Counted from the first letter of the stretch, positions 46,379-54,125 are shown. The stretch is DNA of 64,000 nucleotides from Chryseobacterium sp. OSA05B (GCF_019970065.1 NZ_JAHXYH010000002.1:62001-126000); one strand, 5' to 3'. Notes: generated by a model not told the origin, from the letters alone. Made by a program: numbers and translations.

Positions 46379-47230
46379 CTATGGTTCCTTATGATCTACT
46401 TTGGTATGGATGATATCGTAGTAGACAGAAGAGTTTCCTGCATCAGGAGTGATTCTGTAGGTAAATTCAGAACTGTTCAGCGTAAGAATATCAACGGTTC
46501 TGGTGAAAAGTACATTTCCGTTCGCGTCCAGAGCGGTGATTGTTCTCTTTTTTCCGTCCGGAGAAATAGACCATGTTCCGTGAGATCTCAGCACATTGTT
46601 CAGCCCGTAAATCGTAAAAGTACCGTTCGCTTTAAAATAAGAATATCCAACAAACCCCGAAACACTTGGATCCGTTAAGGCTACCGGATTTCCACTGCTG
46701 TTTTTAGCTCCTGTAGTTTCCCATGGGGTAGAAGCTAAAGTAAGCTGGCCATTGGCTGGTTCGGCATGAGCCGTTTTGGTATGGACAATATCGTAATAAA
46801 CAGAAGGATCACTTGGGTTGGTGTGAATTCTGTATGTGAATTCATTGTTGTTCAACACCAGAATATCCACAGAACGGGTAAAGATGGTCGTCCCGTCTGG
46901 GTTCAATGCTGTAATGACTCTGGTTTTTCCCAGTGGATCTACAGACCATGTTCCTCTGGATCTTAAAACGTCATTTAATCCGTAAATCACAAAATTTCCA
47001 TCGGCTTTAAAGTAAGCAAAACCCGCAAATCCGTTTACGCTCGCGTCGTTGAGGTTCACAGGCTGACCGTTCTTGTCTCTTGCAGCCGTAGTTTCCCAGG
47101 GAGTAGAAGAAAGCATCTGAGAGGGAGTGATCTGTTCCATGACCATATCGTCGTTATCGGAACATGATACAAAAGTTGCAGACAGAAGCATTGCTGTGAA
47201 CAGGTAACATAATTTTTTCAAGGTATTCAT
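46379..47230 (-). CDS. Lipoprotein with two DUF4822-type repeats
   Basis: From ATG 47230, 283 residues. The lipoprotein signal MNTLKKLCYLFTAMLLSATF leads to the lipobox FVSC near residue 24. Two repeats of about 115 residues follow. Each starts with STPWETT, holds YFKADGNF/YFKANGTF, IYGLNDVLRS/IYGLNNVLRS, and GTWS, and ends with SVYYDIVHTK/SVYYDIIHTK. They are roughly two-thirds identical by eye, a tandem duplication. The frame extends to a TTG at 47254, which would add eight residues before the signal and is rejected. Function unknown. Confidence 0.82.
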   Translation of the reverse strand: MNTLKKLCYLFTAMLLSATFVSCSDNDDMVMEQITPSQMLSSTPWETTAARDKNGQPVNLNDASVNGFAGFAYFKADGNFVIYGLNDVLRSRGTWSVDPLGKTRVITALNPDGTTIFTRSVDILVLNNNEFTYRIHTNPSDPSVYYDIVHTKTAHAEPANGQLTLASTPWETTGAKNSSGNPVALTDPSVSGFVGYSYFKANGTFTIYGLNNVLRSHGTWSISPDGKKRTITALDANGNVLFTRTVDILTLNSSEFTYRITPDAGNSSVYYDIIHTKVDHKEP

Positions 47231-47408
47231 AATCGATATTTTTATTCTCTGCAAACATATTCCTTATGAAAATCAAAACGTTGTACGAAATATCTCTTTT
47301 GTTGTAAAATGTATAACTCCACCTTTCAGATGTTGATAAATTAACAGATAACAGAGGTTCAGAAACAGATTCCTGTAATTATATCCGCTTAAAAAACTAT
47401 TTTTGAGT

Positions 47409-48122
47409 ATGAATAACAGAAACCGCGGGAAAAATACGGGTGATGATGTGATTTTCGGTTCCCAAAAACAAATTGATAAGCTGAAAATGGCTGTTCAGGA
47501 CATGCTGTATTTATTGAGCAGAGATTACGCAGAGAAAGCTTCCTCTGAACTCGTAGGAAACCGGTACAAGCTGAAAACACGGCAGATTCAGGCATTGCGC
47601 GGTGCTTCTGCTTCTGAACAGCAGATAGAAAATAGAAAAGATAAACAGCTGGAAGTTTCGGGTCTGAAAAACAAAATCCTTTATCTTGACGGTTTCAATG
47701 TATTGATTTTAATGGAAAGTTTACTGTCCGGTGCTTATGTTTTTGAAGGAGCAGACGGATGTTTCCGTGATCTTTCAGGCGTTCATGGAACGTATAAAAG
47801 AGTCAACCAAACCCAAAGAGCGGTAGAACTGGTGGCTGCATTTTTTCAAAAAGCTGAGGTACAGAAGCTCGTCTGGGTTTTTGACAAACCGGTTTCCAAC
47901 AGTGGAAGGATTAAACAGATTGTCCTTGATTTTGCAGAAGAAAACAAACTGAACTGGGAAGCAGAACTGGAATTCAATCCGGATAAGTTTTTAGCAGAAA
48001 ATTCAGAAATTGCCGTGTCTTCAGATGCATGGATCCTGGATAACTGTCAGCAATGGTTCAATCTCATTGCACATCTCATCACAGAAGAAAAACTGGAGGC
48101 CAATCTGATCAAAATGGTTTGA
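47409..48122 (+). CDS. DUF434/DUF5616 protein, PIN/NYN-like putative ribonuclease
   Basis: A 237-residue cytosolic protein (ATG 47409; the TTG two codons earlier is less likely). The N-terminal helical DUF434 part has LLSRDYAEKASSELVGNRY and KLKTRQIQALRGASAS. The second part has LYLDGFNVLILMESLLSGAY, DGCFRDLSGVHGTYK, VWVFDKPVSNSGR and SSDAWILDNC. The DGFN, later Asp residues and the closing SSDAWIL resemble a PIN/NYN nuclease fold. No RNase activity is proved. It opens a seven-gene plus-strand array that includes four tRNA-like RNAs. Confidence 0.85.
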   Translation: MNNRNRGKNTGDDVIFGSQKQIDKLKMAVQDMLYLLSRDYAEKASSELVGNRYKLKTRQIQALRGASASEQQIENRKDKQLEVSGLKNKILYLDGFNVLILMESLLSGAYVFEGADGCFRDLSGVHGTYKRVNQTQRAVELVAAFFQKAEVQKLVWVFDKPVSNSGRIKQIVLDFAEENKLNWEAELEFNPDKFLAENSEIAVSSDAWILDNCQQWFNLIAHLITEEKLEANLIKMV

Positions 48123-48124
48123 GA

Positions 48125-48775
48125 ATGAATTTGTTTACACCTTATATTCCATTAATTTCAACATCCTGGAAAGAAAAATACCAGGCCATTCTTGCTGAAG
48201 AACATGTGCAGGCGATGGAAAGCAATATCAGAAAATTTCAGGATAACATGCTGGAATTCGAGCTTCCGTATTTTAATGAAGAAATTAAAACCGACAGACC
48301 TGAAAGTTTTGAACTGTTTATCGATATATTCCAAAGCAATGAATCTGATGAGGTCAAAGCATCTCAACTTGAAAATATTCCTTTTGAGCACTGGCTGAAT
48401 ATTCTGGGCCAGCGTCTGACTTCTGCCAGCATCCGGGATGAAAATGCTGTTCCGCCATTAAAAGAAATGTTAATCGAAGCCTGCATAAAACCCTTTAACA
48501 GTGAAATTACCATTGCACAGAGAGCCTGTGAAAAGCATATCGGAAGAATGAATGATCGGTTTTGGGGTGAAATCAAGGGAAATAATGTGCAGAAACAGGA
48601 AAAAGTTATGGAAAAGATCAGTTATATTCTGGACAACAGAACCTGGTGGAATGTTTTCTATCATTACAAACATGAACTTGTTTTTGAAGTCAGGGAAAAA
48701 GAAGGTCACGGAATCCGGTGGAGCCATGGCGGGAAACAGCTGATCGGTTTTCTTGAAAAATTTCTCAACGAATAA
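48125..48775 (+). CDS. Unknown protein coupled to the DUF434 gene
   Basis: A 216-residue protein starting at ATG 48125, 2 bp after the DUF434 stop, so probably translationally coupled. A frame upstream to 48053 overlaps the DUF434 gene and its first 24 residues look like out-of-frame sequence. The product is helical, acidic at the N-terminus, with no signal peptide or membrane part. Conserved-looking stretches are FEHWLNILGQRL, RMNDRFWGEIKG and RTWWNVFYHYKHELVFEVRE. I do not recognise the family. Confidence 0.75.
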   Translation: MNLFTPYIPLISTSWKEKYQAILAEEHVQAMESNIRKFQDNMLEFELPYFNEEIKTDRPESFELFIDIFQSNESDEVKASQLENIPFEHWLNILGQRLTSASIRDENAVPPLKEMLIEACIKPFNSEITIAQRACEKHIGRMNDRFWGEIKGNNVQKQEKVMEKISYILDNRTWWNVFYHYKHELVFEVREKEGHGIRWSHGGKQLIGFLEKFLNE

Positions 48776-48844
48776 CGGATAAAATTTCAGTGCGTAAAAA
48801 GATTGCGTACTGCGCAGATAATTTTGCCTATATAAACTGAAGCT

Positions 48845-50209
48845 ATGGAATTTTCAGATCAAAAATTTTCGCAAAACGAATGGGAAACATGTCTCAAGGT
48901 ACTGGATGCCTTGAAAGACGATCCATTCCTTAATCCTGACAATAAGATATTTTCGGGATTAATCACGAAAATTCATAAGAATGCGAAAAAGCAGAACCGC
49001 CAGGAAAATTATTCCAGGATGAAATCTCATGATCTAGCGGTGAGTGCTGATGCTGTATTAATGCAAAAGGCATTGGAAGGAGCTTCAGCTTTCTATGATG
49101 AAGAAAAAGAAGATACGAAACTCACTCCGCTTCAGATTCCCAAAAACTGCTACTGCTGTAACCAGAGCTATCAGTATGCCCATTCTTTTTACACAAGACT
49201 TTGCCCGAAGTGTGCTGCAGAAAATTATGAAAAACGTTTTGAAACAGCAGATCTCAAAGGAAGAAATGTGATCCTGACGGGAGGAAGAGTAAAAGTAGGA
49301 TGGGCCACCGCACTGAAGCTGTTGAGAAATGGGGCCAATTTGGTTTTGACAACCCGTTTTCCTGCACTGGCGCTGGAAATGATGCGGCAGGAAGCAGATT
49401 ATGAAGACTGGAAAGAAAGACTTTGGATATACGGACTGGATTTGAGAAATCTGAAGGCAATACAGGATTTTATAGACTTTTATAAAACCCGTTTTGATAC
49501 ATTGGATATCCTGATCAATAATGCTGCTCAAACTATAAAATATCCTGATGAATACTATCTTCCTATTATCAATCGTGAAAGAGAAAAGTTAGTTGAATTT
49601 AAAAATATTCAGAATCTTTTTCCCAATCAGACGGAAATTTCAAGCGAAATCGCAAAACTTGAATATGCTCAGAACGATGAAACTCCGGTGGCGCTTACCC
49701 GTTTCGGACAGCCTGTGGATAACAGAGAAAAAACGAGCTGGAATTCTACACTTGAAGAAGTTTCCATGTATGAACTGGTAGAGGTGAATCTGATTAATCA
49801 TATCGCACCTTATTTTCTGATCAAAGAACTGAAACCTTTGATGAAAAACTCAGCATTTCAGGCGAAATTTATCATCAATGTGACCTCTTCTGAAGGTATT
49901 TTCAGCTACGATAATAAAACAGTATTTCATCCGCACACGAATATGACAAAGGCGGCCCTGAATATGATGACGCTTACCTCAGCAAGAGAATTTGAAAACG
50001 ATCAGATTTATATGAGTGCAGTGGATGTAGGGTGGATTTCTACAGGTGCGAAAGAAAGTCTTCGAAAGAAACAGTTTGAGCAGGGATATATTCCGCCACT
50101 GGATTCTGTAGACGGAGCTGCGCGAATTTTGCACCCGGTCATTGAAGGTATAAAAGGAAATTATTACAGCGGAGTACTGCTGAAAAATTATAAAATAAAT
50201 GCCTGGTAA
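48845..50209 (+). CDS. Zinc-knuckle/short-chain dehydrogenase fusion protein
   Basis: A 454-residue protein. Residues 1-95 are helical and of unknown family. Residues 100-128 have NCYCCNQSY and LCPKCAAEN, a Cys4 zinc-ribbon-like unit. From residue 137 an SDR domain follows: LKGRNVILTGGRVKVGWATALKLL (Rossmann glycine motif), LINNAAQTIKYP (NNA motif), then a long insertion (residues 235-295), then FIINVTSSEGIF (catalytic Ser) and a late TNMTKAALNMM block where the usual YxxxK tyrosine is not seen. Absence of the Tyr makes classic oxidoreductase activity doubtful. It directly precedes two tRNA-like RNAs. Confidence 0.8.
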   Translation: MEFSDQKFSQNEWETCLKVLDALKDDPFLNPDNKIFSGLITKIHKNAKKQNRQENYSRMKSHDLAVSADAVLMQKALEGASAFYDEEKEDTKLTPLQIPKNCYCCNQSYQYAHSFYTRLCPKCAAENYEKRFETADLKGRNVILTGGRVKVGWATALKLLRNGANLVLTTRFPALALEMMRQEADYEDWKERLWIYGLDLRNLKAIQDFIDFYKTRFDTLDILINNAAQTIKYPDEYYLPIINREREKLVEFKNIQNLFPNQTEISSEIAKLEYAQNDETPVALTRFGQPVDNREKTSWNSTLEEVSMYELVEVNLINHIAPYFLIKELKPLMKNSAFQAKFIINVTSSEGIFSYDNKTVFHPHTNMTKAALNMMTLTSAREFENDQIYMSAVDVGWISTGAKESLRKKQFEQGYIPPLDSVDGAARILHPVIEGIKGNYYSGVLLKNYKINAW

Positions 50210-50214
50210 AAGGA

Positions 50215-50284
50215 GAAACGTTAGCTCAATGGAAGAGCGCTGGTTCGGCAAGTCAGAGGCGCAGGTTCGAATCCTGCCGTTTCA
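50215..50284 (+). ncRNA. tRNA-like RNA 1
   Basis: A cloverleaf-like element 6 bp after the SDR stop. The acceptor stem is GAAACG/CGTTTC (6 bp), D stem GCTC/GAGC with GG in the loop, T stem GCAGG/CCTGC with the standard loop TTCGAAT. The anticodon arm is weak: CTGGT/GTCAG has two G-T pairs, and the loop TCGGCAA has C instead of T at position 33. The linker before the D arm is three bases (TTA), not two. If decoded, the anticodon would be GGC (Ala), but the Ala identity pair G3-U70 is absent. Confidence 0.7.
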
Positions 50285-50299
50285 CAGAGAATAATAAGG

Positions 50300-50371
50300 A
50301 AAGAAATAGTTTAACCCGGAAAAAACCAGCTTCTAAGAAGCGAATTATCGGTTCGAATCCGATTTTCTTTC
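50300..50371 (+). ncRNA. tRNA-like RNA 2
   Basis: Perfect 7-bp acceptor stem AAAGAAA/TTTCTTT, linker TA, D stem GTTT/AAAC with GG in the loop, T stem ATCGG/CCGAT with loop TTCGAAT. The anticodon arm is abnormal: the best pairing is GCTTC/GAAGC with only a TAA loop of three bases, and no standard 5+7 arm can be drawn. It is 15 bp after tRNA-like RNA 1, and T residues follow (50374-50379), which could end transcription. Confidence 0.7.
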
Positions 50372-50398
50372 TGTTTTTTACCATTAAAAATAAAAGCC

Positions 50399-50824
50399 AT
50401 GTTGAAAAAGATATTTGATTTTTTTAGAGAAAACGGTCCTGTTGAAGAAATAACAGTTTTTCCTGTCAATCAGGAAAGTACACTTCATTTTGAAGAAAAT
50501 ATTGATATGCCCGAATCATCTGAAATTAATCCTTATATAAGAAAAAGTTCAGAGGCAAGAGAAAAAATCAACAATTTAGAAGAATACACCAAAACTTATA
50601 AAGAATACTGTCTGGAAAAGACAAGCAACCAGCATACCCTGAAAGCACCCGGATATAAGATCCTTGAAAAAGATGGCAGTACGGAAACTTTTAGAATCTA
50701 TGGTGATGGCTTTATTTTTCACGGTGAACACAAAATCCTTCGCATAGAAAGTGACTATTTTGTGAAGTACATTCAGCAGGAATACAACCCAATAACCCAA
50801 CTGACAGAAAATGCATACGACTGA
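50399..50824 (+). CDS. Unknown protein between tRNA-like RNAs
   Basis: A 141-residue cytosolic protein. The first 20 residues form an amphipathic helix (MLKKIFDFFRENG). The centre is acidic and polar (residues 35-85), and the end has TETFRIYGDGFIFHGEHK, ILRIESDYFVKYIQQEYNP. No known domain is seen. It starts 28 bp after tRNA-like RNA 2 and overlaps the next gene (50811) by 14 bp, so it is co-translated with it. Confidence 0.7.
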   Translation: MLKKIFDFFRENGPVEEITVFPVNQESTLHFEENIDMPESSEINPYIRKSSEAREKINNLEEYTKTYKEYCLEKTSNQHTLKAPGYKILEKDGSTETFRIYGDGFIFHGEHKILRIESDYFVKYIQQEYNPITQLTENAYD

Positions 50825-52727
50825 TCCCATGACAAGATATAAAGTATTCTCCGTGGAAGACCTTCCGGAGACGGCTTTTGATGACCCTGTGACCGTAGAA
50901 ATATATGGCAGAAACATCACATGGGATATTGAAGAACTGAACGGAACCCTGATTCTGCGTGGGGAAGGATGTCACTTTCCGAATCTGAGAACAATCAAAG
51001 GATCTCTGTCAGTAGATGCGGCAGACTGCTCTCTTCCCAATCTTAAGACGCTGGAAGAGAATTTTACCCTTCACTGTTTTGCCCAGATCTGGGAGCTGGA
51101 AACAGTAAAAGGTCATTTCAAATGCATCATAGATTTTGATTTTAAAAATCTGGCCACGATAGGAGGAAATATTTCCCTTAAAAAAGCCAATGTCATCGCA
51201 AGAGGTAAAAAACTGGTGCAGTCCAGAATTGTCATCCCGATTAATCATCAGTATGAAGTGGAATTTCTTCCGAAGGAAGGTATTTTTAATGTTGATATTT
51301 TCGGTAACGATATTATTATTCCGCACTATGAAATCCGTGGAAGAATCAATGTTTATGGTAAAAATGTATCTTTTCCCTACCTTGAATTTCTTCAGGGGCA
51401 GATCAATATGGAATGCCGTGACAAAACTGGGCATTATTTTACGCACGATTTTCCGGAACTGAAAAAAATAGTCGGACACCTCAGATTTGAAAAGACAAAA
51501 GCTTCTTTTCCTGTGCTTCAGGAAATCACGGGAAACATTCTATTGGAACAGGGTTGTTATGCAGATTTTCCATTGCTGGAGACTTCAGGCAGCATTTCTG
51601 TTAACCGTAATTCAGGCGTAAGGTTTCCATTATTGAGAAATGTGAACGGAAATATTCAGAATCAGGGGGAAACCTGTCATTTTATAGCTTTGGAAAAAGT
51701 AAAAGGAACGTATAAAACCCACCAGACGATTGCCACTAAAATTCAGGAAGTCGGGGATCTGGAGATGCATACTTCTTTAGAATTTGACCATCTTAAGAGA
51801 ATCAATGGAAGGCTGACCAATGCATTTAAAGTTAATTTTAAATCTCTGGAGTATATTAATTTTTTCGGTGATGAGAGACAGAATGGTTCCCGTCTTCCGG
51901 CATTGAAGCAAATTAATTTCTATCTGTACCAGAAAGACGATCATTTTGAACATCTGGCTAAAAATATTTATTTTAACATCAATGACAGAATGTATCTTTC
52001 CAAGGATAAACTGATTCTTTCCGGAGCGTCTTTCAACTATGCGGTTCATCAGCAAAATTACACGATTCGGAAACTGGTTTCTATCCTGAAGCTGCGTCAC
52101 AGCAGTTTTCAGAACTTTATGACGAGAGAATATGAACGCCAGTGGACGAGGTTTGAAACTCCGTTTTTTACCAAAATTCTGGAAAAAATAGAAAAACTCT
52201 GGAATGGGGTGGAAACCATACAATTTGAAGAATTCTTCGAATCCACGGACAGAAATCTGCGTCTCTTCTGTTTCAATTATATTGGAGTAGGAAATCTGAT
52301 GAAGCGTCTGGAAGCAGAAAAGATCACTGAAGAAGAAGTGGAACTGAATTACAATGAATACGACCAAAACGGAAATAAAACCCAGATCCGAAGAATCAAC
52401 CGTTATGAAGTGTATAAAATTGAAAATAAAAAATTAGGAATTTACACATGGCGTGAAACAGATCAGTATTCCTACGCCGTAAAATGCTGGTGCCCTTCCA
52501 CAGAAAAGGAACACTGGCTTTGGATAGAACAGGAATATAAAGGAAATGCGCTCACTGCCATCGCATCTACGTTCAGAATACACGAAAACATTATTCCACA
52601 CATCAAATGTCTGAAAAGACAGGGCGATCTTCTGATTTGTGAACTGGAAAGGGAAATTACACCACGAGGTTTTCCCAGAGCACTGACAGCATCAGAATAT
52701 TTCAGTCTGCTGGAGGTGGAAGCATAA
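50811..52727 (+). CDS. Large beta-solenoid/leucine-rich-like protein
   Basis: A 638-residue protein (ATG 50811; a second ATG at 50829 also fits and would remove the overlap). About residues 25-330 are irregular repeats of 20-25 residues with the pattern FPNL..IKGSL, LPNLKTLEENF, FPLLETSGSISV, FPLLRNVNGNI. This is like receptor-L or leucine-rich solenoids. A helical part follows (about 400-520), then a compact C-terminal domain with KCWCPSTEKEHWLWIEQEYK and IHENIIPHIKCLKRQGDLL. No signal peptide. A binding scaffold is a reasonable guess. Two tRNA-like RNAs follow at once. Confidence 0.75.
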   Translation: MHTTDPMTRYKVFSVEDLPETAFDDPVTVEIYGRNITWDIEELNGTLILRGEGCHFPNLRTIKGSLSVDAADCSLPNLKTLEENFTLHCFAQIWELETVKGHFKCIIDFDFKNLATIGGNISLKKANVIARGKKLVQSRIVIPINHQYEVEFLPKEGIFNVDIFGNDIIIPHYEIRGRINVYGKNVSFPYLEFLQGQINMECRDKTGHYFTHDFPELKKIVGHLRFEKTKASFPVLQEITGNILLEQGCYADFPLLETSGSISVNRNSGVRFPLLRNVNGNIQNQGETCHFIALEKVKGTYKTHQTIATKIQEVGDLEMHTSLEFDHLKRINGRLTNAFKVNFKSLEYINFFGDERQNGSRLPALKQINFYLYQKDDHFEHLAKNIYFNINDRMYLSKDKLILSGASFNYAVHQQNYTIRKLVSILKLRHSSFQNFMTREYERQWTRFETPFFTKILEKIEKLWNGVETIQFEEFFESTDRNLRLFCFNYIGVGNLMKRLEAEKITEEEVELNYNEYDQNGNKTQIRRINRYEVYKIENKKLGIYTWRETDQYSYAVKCWCPSTEKEHWLWIEQEYKGNALTAIASTFRIHENIIPHIKCLKRQGDLLICELEREITPRGFPRALTASEYFSLLEVEA

Positions 52728-52732
52728 ATAAA

Positions 52733-52802
52733 GAAACAGTAGTTTAACTGGAAAAACATTCCCTTCACCGGAAGGTTGCAGGTTCGGGCCCTGTCTGTTT
52801 CT
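52733..52802 (+). ncRNA. tRNA-like RNA 3
   Basis: Starts 5 bp after the solenoid-gene stop. Perfect 7-bp acceptor GAAACAG/CTGTTTC, linker TA, D stem GTTT/AAAC with GG in the loop, T stem GCAGG/CCTGT (one G-T) with loop TTCGGGC. The anticodon arm has four pairs (TTCC/GGAA) and the loop CTTCACC, which would place TCA at the anticodon (reads UGA). The base after it is C rather than a purine. The acceptor resembles that of tRNA-like RNA 1. Confidence 0.7.
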
Positions 52803-52857
52803 ATTTTAAAAACTAAAACAATGAAAAACATAGTAAACTCTTAAATTTCAAATAAAC

Positions 52858-52928
52858 GGAGGCAATAGTTTAACGGAAAAACGCACACTGCTAATGTGAT
52901 ACGCGGGTTCGAATCCTGCTTGCCTCCC
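52858..52928 (+). ncRNA. tRNA-like RNA 4
   Basis: The acceptor stem has eight pairs, GGAGGCAA with TTGCCTCC, one more than normal. Linker TA, D stem GTTT/AAAC with GG in the loop, T stem GCGGG/CCTGC (one G-T) with loop TTCGAAT. The anticodon arm has only four pairs (CACA/TGTG) around CTGCTAA, anticodon GCT (Ser), with T33 and A37. The variable region is only about four bases, so it is not a type II tRNA-Ser. Five T follow at 52929-52933. Confidence 0.72.
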
Positions 52929-52947
52929 TTTTTAATGTGAATAAAAG

Positions 52948-53280
52948 ATGAGAAATACTTATAATAAAGGAGATTTCAGAGCCGGAGAAGATGGGAAAAT
53001 CTCTCAGGAACTTAGAAAATATGGCAATAAAAAATGGCGAAGGACAGCAAAAGCAGTTATCAAAGATCAGCTAAGTGACACCTTTACATGTAAAAAAGGC
53101 AGAAAAACCAGACACAAAATAATCCGGGTGAAAATAACGAAAGAATTCAACGGAGTAAAGCGTTCGGATTTCAGAGGATTTTATTCTGAAAAAGAATTCA
53201 AAAACGTTTTGAAAGGACCCAACATTGTTAGATATTTTATAAACAAAGACAAAACAAAAAAAAATGAATATATACATTGA
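52948..53280 (+). CDS. Small basic protein between tRNA-like RNA 4 and tatD
   Basis: A 110-residue, very basic protein (many Lys and Arg), no signal peptide. Segments NKKWRRTAKAVIKDQ and CKKGRKTRHKIIRVKITKEF look suited to nucleic acid contact. No domain recognised. It starts 19 bp after tRNA-like RNA 4 and overlaps the TatD gene by 17 bp, so it is part of the same unit. An RNA-binding role is inference from charge and place. Confidence 0.68.
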   Translation: MRNTYNKGDFRAGEDGKISQELRKYGNKKWRRTAKAVIKDQLSDTFTCKKGRKTRHKIIRVKITKEFNGVKRSDFRGFYSEKEFKNVLKGPNIVRYFINKDKTKKNEYIH

Positions 53281-54049
53281 TATTGGCATTAACCTGACCA
53301 ATAAACAGTTCTATAATGAACACGAAGAAATTATCAACCGCGCCCTGGATAATGGGGTAGAACAAATGATCCTCACCGGAACAAGCGTACGCGGAAGTAA
53401 AGAATCTGCTGAAATTGCAGAAGAATATCCTGAGATTTTATTTTCTACAGCAGGAATTCATCCCCACGATGCCAAATCTTTTAACCAGGAAAGTATCCAG
53501 GAACTTAGAAACCTTTTGACATCCGATCAGGTGGTATCGGTAGGCGAGTGCGGACTGGATTTTGACCGGGATTTTTCGCCCAGACCTGTTCAGGAAAAAT
53601 GCTACAGAGCCCAGCTGGAATTAGCCGTTGAGGTTGACAAACCCCTTTTCCTGCATGAGAGATCAGCTTTCAAAAGATTTAATGAAATTACTGATGAATA
53701 CCTTTCCGGATTGCCGGAAGCGGTTGTTCATTGCTTCACCGGAACATTGGCGGAAGCCAGAATTTATCTTGACAAAGGATTTTATTTAGGATTTACAGGC
53801 GCGATAAGTGATGAGAAAAGATTTAAACAGCTGGAAGACGTGATCAAATATACCCCGCTGGACCGGATGATGATAGAAACAGACGCGCCGTTTATGCTTC
53901 CGAAAAATATGCCGCGAATGCAGAACCGCCGGAACGAACCGTCTTTTCTACCTTATGTGGCACAGACGATCGCTCACTGGAAGAAGATGAGTATTTCTGA
54001 AGTCGCAGAGGAAACCACGGAAACCGCCAGGAATTTTTTCAAGCTATAA
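53264..54049 (+). CDS. tatD: TatD family nuclease
   Basis: A 261-residue TIM-barrel metal-dependent nuclease. It resembles true E. coli TatD rather than YcfH or YjjV: the start IDIGINLTNKQF replaces the usual DxHxH. Other motifs are STAGIHPHDAKSF, VSVGECGLDFDRDFS with the metal Glu, KPLFLHERSAFKRF, AVVHCFTGTLAEA and MMIETDAPFMLP. E. coli TatD is a 3'-5' exonuclease on single-stranded DNA and RNA. It overlaps the small basic protein by 17 bp and closes the unit with tRNA-like RNAs at a two-way terminator. Confidence 0.9.
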   Translation: MNIYIDIGINLTNKQFYNEHEEIINRALDNGVEQMILTGTSVRGSKESAEIAEEYPEILFSTAGIHPHDAKSFNQESIQELRNLLTSDQVVSVGECGLDFDRDFSPRPVQEKCYRAQLELAVEVDKPLFLHERSAFKRFNEITDEYLSGLPEAVVHCFTGTLAEARIYLDKGFYLGFTGAISDEKRFKQLEDVIKYTPLDRMMIETDAPFMLPKNMPRMQNRRNEPSFLPYVAQTIAHWKKMSISEVAEETTETARNFFKL

Positions 54050-54050
54050 A

Positions 54051-54086
54051 AAAGAGCTCTACTGATGAAGTAAAGCTCTTTTTTTA
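54051..54086. terminator. Bidirectional terminator between tatD and deoD
   Basis: AAAGAGCT (54051-54058) pairs with AGCTCTTT (54074-54081). A-rich and T-rich tracts on both sides give a T run on each strand. Confidence 0.8.
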
Positions 54087-54125
54087 TGATGAAACTGCAA
54101 AACCACAGCTTAACTTTCTTTTCTG

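Noticed and set aside
48053..48124. 24-residue N-terminal extension of the gene after DUF434
   Set aside because: It overlaps the DUF434 coding end in another frame and reads like out-of-frame sequence.
50215..50284. Ordinary tRNA-Ala (GGC)
   Set aside because: C at position 33, a three-base linker, a six-pair acceptor and no G3-U70 pair argue against a functional tRNA-Ala.
52858..52928. Ordinary tRNA-Ser (GCU)
   Set aside because: The long variable arm needed for tRNA-Ser is missing and the acceptor stem has eight pairs.
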